From: Mycoplasmopsis alligatoris A21JP2
GTDB lineage: Bacteria > Bacillota_I > Bacilli_A > Mycoplasmatales > Metamycoplasmataceae
Length of the DNA stretch: 32,248 nucleotides
Assembly (NCBI RefSeq): GCF_000178375.1
Contig: NZ_ADNC01000020.1
Span: 1 to 32,248 of the forward strand
Direction of reading: 5' to 3'
The notes under the pieces are model-generated. The model did not search any database. It saw nothing but the letters and a program-made list of their open reading frames with translations, and had not been told where the DNA came from. Made by a program: the position numbers and the translations under genes. Shown here piece after piece: positions 21,429 to 32,248 of this stretch (the stretch's first letter is position 1; every line of letters starts with the position of its first letter).

Positions 21429-23855
21429 TTAAGCAAAAATTCCAAATATAGTTTCAAACATTTTCTTAATATTTGAAATTGTTTTATAAGATTTAGAAAC
21501 ATAATCTCTTATATCGATGTTTCTAAAATTAATATATCCAGTTGAAACATTATATTGATAAATGTTGTTTGTATTCATTGCTTCTTTTTCAACTTCTTGA
21601 AGATACTCTCTAAATTCCTTAATAGCGTTTTTGAAACTTTGTATTATCCTGCTTTGTTTTTCGTATTCTTTTAATAAATTTTCGTATGAAATTTCATTAG
21701 ATTTTTTGTTTTCTAAATACTTTTTCTTTTCAAGTTCGAAATTTAGTTTTTCTGTATGATATTTTTTTACTTCAGCATAAAATTTTGTTTGCTTAGTTAT
21801 AAATTCATCTATAGCATCACTACTACTTGTAGCTTTAAAAATAACTTTTATTTCTTTATTTATTCTTTCTAATTTGATTTTAATATCTTCATTAAGAGAA
21901 TTTTTAAATTCGTTATTTAACTTAACAAATTCATTTCTTCCTACATTATTCATTTGTTCAAAAATTAAACCGTTATAGTCAACAATGTCTCTAAATGTTT
22001 TATATTCACTTTCAATTTTAACTAGTTCAATTTCTTTTTGTGCATATAGATTTAAAAACTCTTTATATATACTATTTGCGTTATTTACTTTATCAGTAAC
22101 TAATTTTTTTTCAATATTTAAGTTTTTTATAAACTCAGTTAATTGTTCATTTTCTTGCTCTAAATCTTGAATAAGATCTAATGATTCTTGTCTGTTATCT
22201 TCATAATAAGAACTTCAATAATTTTGAATATCTTCTTCATTTTTATTATATTCAGCATTACTTTTATTAAGTTTTGATTCAATATTTGTGTGTAATGATG
22301 AATTGTTGTAAGCATCTCTTTCTTTTTTTCCTTCCGTGCTAATCATTGTAGTCATATCTGTTTTAACCTTAATTCAATTTTTATACAAATCAGTAATTTT
22401 GTTACTGTTATAGTTAATTTTACCTAATAAGTTATTTACATTTAAAACTATTTCATAGTGCAATTGGTCAATTTCTATAATTTTGTTTTCTATATCTATT
22501 AGTGTAGTATTTTCTAAATTTTTAGAATTAATTACTAGTTTTTCTAAACTAATTAACTTAGTTTTTATTTTTTGACTTTCTGCTTCTTCAATTATTTTAA
22601 GGCCTGTACCTAATTTAAGTTTATTTAGCACAATTTCTTTTTCAATAAAAAACTTATTTGATAAATATTTTGTAAATTTTTTTAAATGTTCTTTTAATTC
22701 ATTTTCATTTTTAAATTCTTTAGAAATCATAATCAACATTTCTCTATTGTTGTCTAATTCTTGAAACAATTTTAAATTATTGTTTATTTCCAGATTTTTT
22801 TTGAGTAATAAAATATCCTTATCTATTGCTTTTTGTTCTATATCATAGTGTAATAAGTTTTCTGAATGAATCATTTTTTCTAAATTTACTTTGTTAGTTT
22901 TAACTAACATTTCAACTAAAATAATATTTGTTTTTAAGTGATTTAAAACATTATTTAAATGCTCTTTTAAATTAGTAGCTAAGACCTTTTCTTCATAATT
23001 AACTAAAAGCTCGGTGTAAAGATTCAAATTTTTTTGCAATTCTTTTAAATCTTGATTTCAGTAATCAATAACTAGTTTAAAACTAGTATGAATTTTTCCT
23101 AATTTTTCTAGTTTATCAATTACCAATCCTACTTGTGTATAGGATTTTTTGTAAATTACAATTTTATTTTTTATAAATAAATCGTATTCTTGCTCAGCCA
23201 ATGTTGGATTATAATTTTTTAAAAGTCTTTCAATTAATTCAACATCATTGTTAAATTCAATCCTTAAATCACTTAAATTTTTTAACAATGTTATATCAAA
23301 ATTCTTTATATCAAGATTAGACCTTTTTAATTCATCCTCTTTTAGAATAAGTTTATTTAGTTCTTTTTGTACTATATCTAAGTCAGTTTTGGAATTTTGA
23401 CTAATGCTTAAATTATTAGTAATATGGTTTTTCAAAAGTAAATTTGTTTTCTTAAGTTGTTTTTTAATATTATGCGAAGTAATGCTTCTTGACAAACTTG
23501 CATTGTAGTTATTAATACTTGTATTAATGTCAGGATCAGAAATTTCATTTTTTCAATTTTTGCCTAAAAAATTATTTCAAATATTACCTTCGTCATTGTT
23601 TTGTTTGTTATTTGCTTCTGGATTAGACATAGAATTTTTTTCATTTTCTAAATATTCAGAAGTTTCATTTTCGTTTTCTGAATTTATCGTTTCGTTTGTT
23701 TTGTTAACATTTTCATTATTATTAATAGAATTTAATGAAACAGTTTTTTTATTGTTCTTGCTTCTATTAATACTAATAGCACTAATAGTTGTAACTATAG
23801 CCACAGCACTAGCGATGCTTAGACCTATAATTAAATATTTTTTGTTAATCTTCAT
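21429..23855 (-). CDS. Large membrane-anchored coiled-coil protein, unknown function
   Basis: 808 residues in a single frame with in-frame TGA(Trp) codons; ATG 23855 follows a strong CGGAGG ribosome site. One N-terminal hydrophobic helix (residues about 7-28, YLIIGLSIASAVAIVTTISA) with flanking Lys gives a signal-anchor layout. Residues 33-95 form an Asn/Glu/Ser-rich flexible linker. Nearly all the rest is Leu/Ile/Asn/Lys/Glu with heptad-like spacing, predicted long coiled coil. No enzymatic motif and no lipobox. I do not recognise the family. Likely an extracellular or membrane-attached filamentous protein (adhesin, cytoskeletal or structural); this is inference from composition only. It stands alone between terminators. 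Confidence 0.8.
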
Positions 23856-23903
23856 TTTTCCTCCGTATTAATATTTATATGTAAAATGAGATGAACAAAA
23901 AAA

Positions 23904-23931
23904 GGAAAATAAAAATCCCAAACGGGATTTT
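23904..23931 (-). terminator. Intrinsic terminator of the efp operon
   Basis: Stem AAAATCCC (23912-23919) with GGGATTTT (23924-23931), followed on the minus strand by a T-rich tract. The TAA stop of the upstream gene (23930-23932) lies partly inside the stem. Confidence 0.75.
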
Positions 23932-24232
23932 AGTAAAAACCTATGATTCTAACTTGAATATTTTTTGGTGTTATATCAATTAAATTTATGGTTTCTTCTT
24001 CAATTTTACTAAATACTTTTTTAATTAAAGCATCAACATCTTTATTGGTTTTGAATTTTAATTCTAAATAAATTTCAACATTATCATTTTTTTCATCAAA
24101 ACTAATTCTTGGGTCATTAACTAATTTGACATACTTAATTTCATTAATTGCTTTAGGAATAACATCTTTAAAAGCACTTTCATGAACTAAATAAGTTTGA
24201 TTTAAACTATAAGATAAGTTAACTAAGTTCAT
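23930..24232 (-). CDS. Asp23/Gls24-like protein (MMB_0454-type)
   Basis: 100 residues; its ATG overlaps the efp stop by one base (TAATG), so it is translationally coupled to efp. The pattern fits small Asp23/Gls24-family proteins: an N-terminal strand (NLSYSLNQTYLVHE), a helix (FKDVIPKAINEIKYVKLV) and alternating strands such as VEIYLELKFKTN and NIQVRIIGF. In Firmicutes an Asp23/Gls24 gene (yqhY) also lies in the efp-accBC-yqhY-nusB cluster, which supports the call by synteny. Function in mycoplasmas is unknown. Confidence 0.7.
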   Translation of the reverse strand: MNLVNLSYSLNQTYLVHESAFKDVIPKAINEIKYVKLVNDPRISFDEKNDNVEIYLELKFKTNKDVDALIKKVFSKIEEETINLIDITPKNIQVRIIGFY

Positions 24233-24794
24233 TATTTTGAACCTTTACCTACATATTTACCTGTTTCAGTTGAAACAATAATTGCTTCACCTTCCTTTAT
24301 AAACATTGGTGTTTCAACTTCAAAACCAGTTTCTAAAATAACTTTCTTTTGTGGATTTGTTGTTGTATTACCTTTAACTGCATCAGGTGCTTGTTCAACT
24401 ACTAGCTCTACGTTTGGTGATAATTCAACATCTAAAACTTCTTCTTGGTATTTTCTAATTTGTACTTCCATACCTTCTTTTAAGAAATTCATTTCTCACT
24501 CTACATTTTTAACTGGAATTTCAACTTGTTCATATGTTTCATTATCCATTAAAACAATATTTTCTCCATCGCTATATAAATAATTCATTCTTCTTTTATC
24601 TATATGTGCTGGTTTTACTTTGTCTCCACCTGTATAAGATTTAATAGTTGTTGAACGGTTCTTAAATTTTTTACTTTGCTTTAACGTTGGCTTGACCCTC
24701 TACCTTGTTTTGAGTGTTGTGCTTCTAAAACAACAAAAATATCATTTCCATCTTGAAAGGTAATACCAGGTTTAAATTCATTAACATTAATCAT
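24232..24794 (-). CDS. efp: Elongation factor P, frameshifted in this sequence
   Basis: ATG 24794 with ATAGGAG as ribosome site. The N-terminal KOW-like part ([18 protein letters not shown], then [10 protein letters not shown]) and the central and C-terminal OB parts ([48 protein letters not shown]) are standard EF-P. Three 1-nt differences within 43 nt break the frame: an extra G at 24696-24698 and one G missing at each of 24674 and 24656 (gene-strand G; C on the plus strand). Repairing them gives [19 protein letters not shown] and a 187-residue protein, the normal length. EF-P rescues ribosomes stalled on polyproline; the Lys in SKQGRG lies at the usual modification loop. Most likely an intact gene with base-call errors. 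Confidence 0.88.
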
Positions 24795-24821
24795 TTTTTC
24801 TCCTATATTTAAATAAATACT

Positions 24822-24827
24822 ATTATA
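24822..24827 (-). promoter_or_regulatory. -10 box of the efp operon
   Basis: TATAAT on the minus strand, 19 nt before the GGAG ribosome site of efp. Confidence 0.55.
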
Positions 24828-24915
24828 TATTAAAAGCAGTTTTTTTTCAATTATTTAGTTTCTTACAAAATTAAAAAAAGGACAAAAAAGGGAAAATCGA
24901 GCTATTGTTTAATCA

Positions 24916-24921
24916 TAGAAT
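24916..24921 (+). promoter_or_regulatory. -10 box giving a leaderless transcript
   Basis: TAGAAT ends 6 nt before the ATG of the next gene, and that gene has no ribosome site, so transcription should begin at or next to the start codon. Confidence 0.45.
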
Positions 24922-24927
24922 TAAGTC

Positions 24928-25383
24928 ATGAAAAAAAATATTTATGAACACGATATTCCAAAACTGGTAATATTAGAACTCAAGGATGAGTTCATAAACA
25001 AAATTAACTCAACAAAAAAAGTTACTTTAAACAAAAAAATCATCGTAATTGGAGAAGATGATGAATATTATTATTTTTTAGATGTCAAAACAAGTGATGT
25101 TATTGACAATAGTTCTTTGAAAATAGAAAGATTGTTTGATAAAAATGGTTTATTAAATGAATATATAGATATAGATTGTTTATTTCGTATAAAGACACAA
25201 AATCTAGCTGATAATTTAGAATTAGATGAACAAAATGATTTTATTAATTATCCTCTAGGTCAAATTAGTGAAATTAATATATTAAAAAGACTTATTGAAT
25301 CTTTAAATAAAGAAAACAATAGATATCCTAAATTAATTAATTTAATAAAAAACAGTAAACCCACCATAGGGTTAACTGCTTAA
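24928..25383 (+). CDS. Hypothetical protein, possibly PemK/MazF-like fold
   Basis: 151 residues, ATG 24928, no Shine-Dalgarno sequence. The first half is a helix followed by strands (KKIIVIGEDDEYYYFLDVKT and CLFRIKTQN) in a layout that loosely recalls the SH3-like barrel of PemK/MazF proteins and of some mycoplasma ICE-encoded proteins. The second half is helical (ILKRLIESLNKEN). I see no partner antitoxin gene, and the resemblance is too weak to name a function. Its last 12 nt overlap the converging phospho-sugar mutase gene. Confidence 0.7.
   Translation: MKKNIYEHDIPKLVILELKDEFINKINSTKKVTLNKKIIVIGEDDEYYYFLDVKTSDVIDNSSLKIERLFDKNGLLNEYIDIDCLFRIKTQNLADNLELDEQNDFINYPLGQISEINILKRLIESLNKENNRYPKLINLIKNSKPTIGLTA
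25345..25373 (-). terminator. Short intrinsic terminator of the phospho-sugar mutase gene
   Basis: On the minus strand a short AACCC/GGGTT stem (25358-25362 with 25369-25373) is followed by a T6-rich tract at 25345-25352. Only 5 bp, and located inside the converging gene. Confidence 0.4.
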
Positions 25384-26883
25384 GTTTTTAATTATATTTT
25401 CAAATAAATTTAATTTATCTTGCGATTCCTTCTCGTTTCCGTTCAAAGCAAATAAATAAAATTTGATTTTAGGTTCAGTTCCAGACGGTCTATATGCTAT
25501 TCATGAATCCCCTAACAACTTATACTTTATCATTTCAGTAGGATTATTTTCTAATTTGGAATAATCCATCATTGTAATCTTATCGTCTGGAAACTTTATA
25601 TTTAAAAATTTATCTTTTATAACCTTTATTAAAGCCATATCAGTTACTTCTTTAGATATGGTTTTTGACTTTACATAAGAATACTTTTGATAAATTTGTT
25701 CTAATAAATCTAATAATGTAATATTTTTATTTTTACATTCTTGTGCAATTTTAACTAATACTACTAGTGATTGTAATGCATCCTTATCTCTTGCTAAGGA
25801 TGAATCTATTAATGAACCATAACTCTCTTCAAAAGAAAATAAATGTTCCATATCTTTTATATTATTTATTGAGTCACCTATTCATTTAAATCCTGTTGGA
25901 ACTTCATAAACTTTTACATTATGTTTTTTAGCCATAATTGCGGGTAAATTGCTTGAAACGTAAGAATAAATCATATATTTATTGCTTAAATTTTTTGTGT
26001 TCTTTAGTAAATAATCAAAAATAATAGTAGCAGTTTGATTTCCATCTAAAAGCTCAAATTTATTATTATGTTTTACCATAATTCCTACTCTATCTGAATC
26101 AGGATCAGTTGTTATTAATAAATCTATATCATCGTGCTTTTTGGCAATTTCTAACAATTCTTTATAAGCATCTATTGATTCAGGATTTGGATTAGGCGAG
26201 TGAGTAAAATTTTGATCTTCAACCATTTGTAATGGACAAAAATAAACATTTTTTAAATCTATTATTGGATATAAAATATCGCGAACATAATAAGCACCAG
26301 TACCATGTTGCGGAGAATAAGCTATTTTTAAATCACTTTGAATTTTAACCGGGAATAAGTTAGTAAGTGATTTTATGTAATTACGCTTAAACTCTTCGTT
26401 AACATAAATAATATTCTCATGTGGATTAAATTCTTTTAAGTCATTTAAAATGTTTTTAAAAGGTTGAAAATATGATTTTAATTTTTTAATTTCATCAGGT
26501 AACATTTGATTTGCGTTTTTATTATAAAGTTTAACACCATTATAAACAGCAGGATTGTGACTTGCGGTTACATTAATTCCTATAGTTGCTTGGAGTTGTA
26601 AAATTAAATAACTTAAAAAAGGTGTAGGTGTAATTTCTTTAGAATAAAACACTTTAATTCCGTTTTTTGCAAGTATTTGAGCAAACAATAAAGCAAAGTC
26701 TTGAGATTTTCTACGATTATCTCTTCCGATGACTACTAATTTTTTTAATTTGTTTTTATTTATGTATTTTGCTATACCATGTGCAATTTGGTATATATAA
26801 TTTTCATTCAATTGATCATTGTTAGGGCCTAAAACTCCACGAATTCCAGCCGTTCCAAAATCTAAATATTTTTCATTTTTCAT
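25372..26883 (-). CDS. Phosphoglucomutase/phosphomannomutase
   Basis: 503 residues from ATG 26883. This start is preferred over ATG 26934 because it gives the normal family N-terminus (LDFGTAGIRG) and lies 7 nt after a perfect TATAAT; neither start has a Shine-Dalgarno. Alpha-D-phosphohexomutase motifs: the phosphoserine loop TASHNP (residues 106-111, Ser108), the metal loop DPDSDR (260-265), the sugar-recognition area around EVPTGFKW, and the phosphate-binding RPSGTEPK (465-472). The enzyme interconverts hexose 1- and 6-phosphates and feeds glycogen-free sugar-nucleotide or glycolipid synthesis. In mycoplasmas it can also take part in nucleoside salvage as a phosphopentomutase-like enzyme; the substrate cannot be set from sequence. 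Confidence 0.92.
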
Positions 26884-26890
26884 AATTAAA

Positions 26891-26896
26891 ATTATA
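26891..26896 (-). promoter_or_regulatory. -10 box of the phospho-sugar mutase gene, probably leaderless
   Basis: TATAAT on the minus strand, followed by 7 nt and then the ATG at 26883. There is no ribosome site, so a leaderless mRNA is likely. Confidence 0.5.
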
Positions 26897-27047
26897 TTAA
26901 ATTTTTTAATAAGCTTTATTGACTTGTCAAACATATTATTTATTCGCTAAATTAAAAAAAATCGCATATGTTACATTATTTTTTGAGAAAAGCAAATTAA
27001 TTCAAAAAAAATATTTTTTAATTATGCTTTAAAAAAAGTTTATGCAT

Positions 27048-27053
27048 TATAAT
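27048..27053 (+). promoter_or_regulatory. -10 box of the ECF transporter / nusB gene group
   Basis: TATAAT 16 nt before the AAAGGAGAAGG ribosome site at 27069-27079. Confidence 0.55.
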
Positions 27054-27079
27054 CAATTATATTGTTTGAAAGGAGAAGG

Positions 27080-27952
27080 ATGAAAAATAAAGTTTTAACT
27101 TCTTTAAAAAGCAGTGTCAAAATTTCTATAATGGACATTGCAGTATCAGGATTTTTAGTAGCGATGGTCTTAATTCTTGCTGTTTTTACAAAATATACAG
27201 CATTTAGAATACTTAATTTAAACTTTGAATACTTAACATATATTATCTTTGGATTTTTCTTAGGATGATTCAAGGGTGCTATATTAGCTTTTATAGCTGA
27301 CACTCTTACACTAGTTATAGCCGGTCATATAGGTTTTTGAATGTGAGAGTTTGGAATAATTGCACCATTAATTGCTATGGTATCAGCAGCTTATTTCTAT
27401 TTTATTAAAAACTACAAAATATTTAATTACATTGCACCAAACATAATTGTATTTTTAACATTTGTCTTTGCTGTAGTAGTAATTTGAACACAAATTAACA
27501 ATGCAAAAAACGATCAAGTGACTATTTCTAGAATTTTTGGATTTACAAAAATTTCTACAATAGCTATTAGTATTATGGCTGCAGTTTTTGCAGGATTAGT
27601 AATTGCACTAGGAATACTTTGAATAATTTACTTTAAATCAAAAAGTGAAAAACAAAAAAAAGCTGTATTACTTACAATTAATACTTTTGCCATAATAGTG
27701 TTAATCATAGTAATATTTAGATGATTAATACATCCAATTGCATACATTAATTATCTAAATTATGCATCACAAAATAAAGCTGGTTATGTAATAAAAACAT
27801 ATGGTGATTGATACTATGTTTGATTAGCTAGAAATGTTCTTAAATCTATTTTAACCATTCCTTTATACACACTGTTATTAATTATATTAATACATCCATT
27901 TGAATATTTAAAAAATAGATATTTAATCGAGCCTTTAGCATACCAATATTAA
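27080..27952 (+). CDS. ECF transporter S component (substrate-binding membrane subunit)
   Basis: 290 residues, ATG 27080 directly behind AAAGGAGAAGG. After a basic start (MKNKVLTSLKSSVKI) the protein has about six hydrophobic helices. The first two contain ISIMDIAVSGFLVAMVLIL and the segment LNFEYLTYIIFGFFLGWFKG, the arrangement of ECF S components, where a loop before helix 3 helps bind the vitamin. The third begins ILAFIADTLTLVI. Size and pattern resemble folate-type (FolT) mycoplasma S components, but the substrate is uncertain. The family needs EcfA, EcfA' and EcfT subunits, not present here. Trp codons at TGA are numerous. Confidence 0.8.
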
Positions 27953-27962
27953 GTAAATAGTT

Positions 27963-27968
27963 TATAAT
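27963..27968 (+). promoter_or_regulatory. Possible internal -10 box before nusB
   Basis: TATAAT in the 34-nt gap after the ECF gene, 10 nt before the GGAG ribosome site of nusB. It would give nusB its own start in addition to read-through. Confidence 0.35.
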
Positions 27969-27986
27969 TTCAGTAATTGGAGCAAC

Positions 27987-28439
27987 ATGAAATATAAAAA
28001 AACACGTAGAAAAAGTAGAGAAGAAAAAATTCAAGTCATTTATAGATTTGAACTTTTTGATGAAGTTATTAATATATCTCAATCATTTGTAGAATTTGAC
28101 TTTTTAGATCCTTCACAACTAAAATTTTTAGAAGGTATTGAAAAGAATTATGTTTTTATAAAAAAAATAATTAACTCATTTCTAAACACTGATTGAACAT
28201 GACATCGAATTCCTCCTTTTATACGTGCGGTTTTAATTAATGCAACAGCTGAATTATTTGCTATTCCACCAAAAATAGTAATAAATGAAGCGGTTGAAAT
28301 TACAAAAGATTTCTTCTGTATGACTGAAAAAGACCAAAAATTTTACAAATTTGTAAACGCTATTTTACAAAATGTTTATAAATCAATAGTTGCTCTAGAA
28401 TCAAGCACTATGCAGGTAACTAAAAATGATGATAATTAA
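27987..28439 (+). CDS. nusB: Transcription antitermination factor NusB
   Basis: 150 residues, ATG with GGAG 27979-27982. The N-terminal RRKSREEKIQVIYRFELFD is the classic start of the NusB helical fold. The second half has WHRIPPFIRAVLINATAELF, PPKIVINEAVEITKDFF and KFYKFVNAILQNV, matching the conserved helices that bind boxA RNA and ribosomal protein S10. It aids antitermination and rRNA processing. The gene ends inside the next gene (14-nt overlap). Confidence 0.9.
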
Positions 28440-28854
28440 AAAACAAAGATTGAAAAATTTAAAAAACGCACTTAACTTTGCGTTAGTTTTTTTTAAAAAG
28501 ACAGAATCAGCCTTTATTGACATTCATGACTTATTTGAATTACTTAAAAAAATACCAAGACCAATTTTAGTTGAGTCTTTTTATTATCATATTGAAAAAG
28601 AATTTATTATTAAAAATAAACTTTTAGTTAAATCGTTTTTTTACTTTTTTGCTTATGAAATGCTTAAATATGAAAACAGTCATAAGCGTTCGTTTAAAAT
28701 TTTTTCTTACAATCCATACTCAGATCAAGATCATTGAAAATGCAATAAACTAAAAAGAGAATATTACAACAAATTTATTGATGAACTTTCTAAATTAGAC
28801 GCTGAATGGCATTACAATTTATTTTTAATGGATTTTTTAAAAATATTAAGATAG
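28426..28854 (+). CDS. Hypothetical protein between nusB and the cysteine desulfurase gene
   Basis: 142 residues. ATG 28426 overlaps the end of nusB by 14 nt with a weak AGG upstream; ATG 28429 is a possible alternative. It is basic and aromatic-rich (VESFYYHIEKEFI, VKSFFYFFAYEML), predicted mostly helical, without signal or membrane segments that I can defend. The 3' end ELSKLDAEWHYNLFLMDFLK runs past a TGA(Trp). I do not recognise a family. It is 8 nt before the cysteine desulfurase gene, so it is probably co-transcribed with nusB and the sulfur genes. Confidence 0.75.
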
Positions 28855-28862
28855 AGGTAAGT

Positions 28863-30014
28863 ATGTATAAAAATATTAAAAATCAATTTCCAATACTTAA
28901 AAAAATTACTTATTTTGATAGTGCTGCTTTAGTTTTAAAACCTAAATCTGCTATTAATGCTATCAATAATTTTTATTTAAACGCATCTATTAGTTCAAGA
29001 ACTGCTGATACACCATTAGGTAATTTGGTCAATCAAACAATTGCTGAATTAAGACAAAAGGTTGCTAAATTAATTAAAGCTGAAGCTCACAATGTTATTT
29101 TTACTAGCGGAACAACAGAATCGATAAATAATATGGCTTTAATGATGGAACAAGTAATTAAAAAAAATGACATTATTTTACTTAGTGCTTATAATCACTC
29201 TTCGAATATGCTACCATGAATCGAAATGGCTAAAAAAGTTGGAGCTACTATAATAGTTTCAGAAAATATTGAAGAAGATATTAATCAAAATGTAAAATTA
29301 ATAAGCCTTTCACAAGAGACAAACAATTTTAATGAAAAATTAAACTTAAAAAACATTTACAAAAAAGCGAATTTAAATGGAACTATTATTGTAAATGATG
29401 CAGCACAAGCTATTGCTCATCAAGAAGTTAGTTTTGATAATTGTGACGTTATTGCTTTTTCAGCAAATAAGTTCTATGGTCCTACTGGATTAGGAGTTTT
29501 AGCAATTAAAGATAGAGTTTTAAAAAAAATAAGGCCAAGCAAGTTTGGTGGTGGATCTGTTGCTAAAATAGATAAAAACAATAATTGAACACTAAAAGAA
29601 ACTATTGCTGCATTTGAGCCTGGAACACCAGATTTAGCTGGAATGTTTATGTTTAATAAAGCTATTGATTTTTTTAATACTATTGGTTATAAAAAGACTA
29701 AGGTTATTTTAAAAAAACTAAGTATTTATTTACATACTAGACTTTCTAGTTTGAGTAATGTTGAAGTATTTACTCAACCAGGTGACATAATTTGCTTAAT
29801 CAATGTTAAAAACGTCAATGCACAAGATGTAGCAACTTATTTAGGAGATCGTAATATTTATACAATAGCTGGTATATTTTGTGCACCTTATTTAAGAAAT
29901 ATTAAACCTAATTCATCATATCTAAGAATTTCTTTAGGTATTTATAATGATTTTAGTGATATAGATAAATTGACATATGAATTAGAAAATGGAGGTATGT
30001 TTCTTGAAATTTAA
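28863..30014 (+). CDS. sufS: Cysteine desulfurase (SufS/Csd-type, class V aminotransferase)
   Basis: 383 residues, ATG behind AGAGGT. Features of the family: the N-terminal YFDSAALVLKP, the cofactor area FTSGTTESINNMAL, the NHSSNMLPW segment, PLP lysine Lys203 in FSANKFYGPTGLGVL, the EPGTPDLAG loop, and the catalytic cysteine Cys340 in AGIFCAPYL. The residue before the lysine is Asn rather than the usual His. It removes sulfur from cysteine and passes persulfide to a scaffold, here most likely the sufU-like gene that overlaps its end. Slightly shorter than bacterial SufS. Confidence 0.9.
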
Positions 30015-30428
30015 TCCTAACCAAGCTCGTAGTATTATTATGGATAATTATTTGAGTAATCATTTTTCACAAGACATTACAAGCAAAGAAAATGTAAGCG
30101 AACATTTTAGCCAAACATGTTCTGATTCATTAAAAATAAGTTTAAATTGAGATAATGATGTTTTAAAAGAAATCATTTATGTAGCGGATGGTTGTGCTAT
30201 CTTTAAATCGGGTGTTCAAATATTTTTAAAATAGCACAAAATAAAAATAAATTGCAAATTAAGAAATTAATAGAACTTTTTGAAAAATTTTTAAATAATA
30301 ATGATTCATTAAATGAACAAGAATTAGAAAGCTTAAAAGAGCTATGAGCATTCTATAATGTAAAAGTTCATTTAAATAGATTAGCTTGTGCTACATTTAT
30401 ATGTAACACGCTTAAAAAATTGATGTAA
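30004..30428 (+). CDS. sufU: SufU/IscU-like iron-sulfur or sulfur-acceptor protein, frameshifted
   Basis: The best start is TTG 30004, 8 nt after GGAGG (29991-29995) and overlapping the sufS end by 11 nt; ATG 30040 is the next possibility. The first part has KFNPNQARSIIMDNYLSNHF, TCSDSLKISLNWDND and VADGCAIFKSG, matching the SufU fold with its first two cysteines and the CxD motif. The frame ends at TAG 30232-30234, but in the +1 frame from the T5 run at 30222-30226 the expected rest follows: KIAQNKNKLQIKKLIELFEK, then LKELWAFYNVKVHLNRLACA, carrying the third cysteine. One missing T explains it. Full length would be about 141 residues, the usual size. It should accept sulfur from SufS. Confidence 0.8.
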
Positions 30429-30453
30429 AAAACAATCCTGTAATATAGGATTG

Positions 30454-30461
<8 letters not shown>
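30427..30461. terminator. Bidirectional terminator between sufU-like gene and atpC
   Basis: AACAATCCT (30431-30439) pairs with AGGATTGTT (30447-30455), 7-nt loop, with an A run on the left and a T run on the right. The atpC stop codon (30454-30456) overlaps the stem. Confidence 0.85.

Positions 30462-32248
<1,787 letters not shown>

Noticed and set aside
23527-23871. Plus-strand hydrophobic ORF opposite the start of the 808-residue protein
   Set aside because: Shadow of the Asn/Glu-rich linker; the minus-strand gene has the real ribosome site and long frame.
26884-26934. Upstream ATG 26934 as start of the phospho-sugar mutase
   Set aside because: It adds 17 residues not typical of the family, lacks a ribosome site, and the promoter -10 box lies downstream of it.

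Overview
This window comes from a mycoplasma (Mollicutes). It is very AT-rich, and nearly every long gene reads through in-frame TGA codons at tryptophan positions (genetic code 4). Genes are tightly packed and several run on with 1-nt TAATG overlaps. Surface proteins carry mycoplasma-type lipoboxes (Cys preceded by IAS or AVS). The gene content (PDxFFG protein, MMB_0454-like Asp23 protein after efp, UPF0154 protein) fits the Hominis-group mycoplasmas, but I do not name a species.

Layout. 1-1198 (-): DUF2130 coiled-coil protein, cut by the window edge. 1565-1800: a promoter, a lysine riboswitch (L box) and a terminator/antiterminator. 1819-15884 (+): one putative 14-kb operon, made of a giant secreted PDxFFG protein with an HExxH motif, oppA-oppB-oppC-oppD-oppF and a surface lipoprotein, closed by a terminator at 15895-15930. 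15988-17478 (+): M42 aminopeptidase and a small UPF0154 membrane protein, each with its own promoter and terminator. 17521-19179 (-): TrkH/KtrB-type potassium transporter. 19352-21304 (+): rpsB-tsf with a structured leader. 21429-23855 (-): anchored 808-residue coiled-coil protein of unknown function. 23930-24794 (-): efp and an Asp23/Gls24-like gene. 24928-25383 (+): hypothetical protein on a probably leaderless transcript. 25372-26883 (-): phospho-sugar mutase. 27080-30428 (+): ECF transporter S component, nusB, hypothetical, sufS-like and sufU-like genes. 30454-32248 (-): atpC and atpD, the latter cut by the window edge.

The main discovery is at 1585-1800. The RNA has the conserved L-box segments, stems equivalent to P1-P5, loop sequences able to make the L2-L3 kissing contact, and a downstream terminator whose 5' arm can instead join an antiterminator competing with P1. 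Mycoplasmas generally cannot make lysine and rely on host peptides. A lysine sensor placed before a possible metalloprotease and a complete oligopeptide importer suggests a feedback circuit: scavenge peptides when lysine is low, stop when it is high. The regulatory logic is inferred; the sequence elements are visible.

A second theme is data quality. Four conserved genes (DUF2130, efp, sufU-like, atpD) carry seven apparent 1-nt indels at short homopolymers or repeated bases. Correcting each restores a textbook protein, so uncorrected sequencing errors are more likely than real gene decay.
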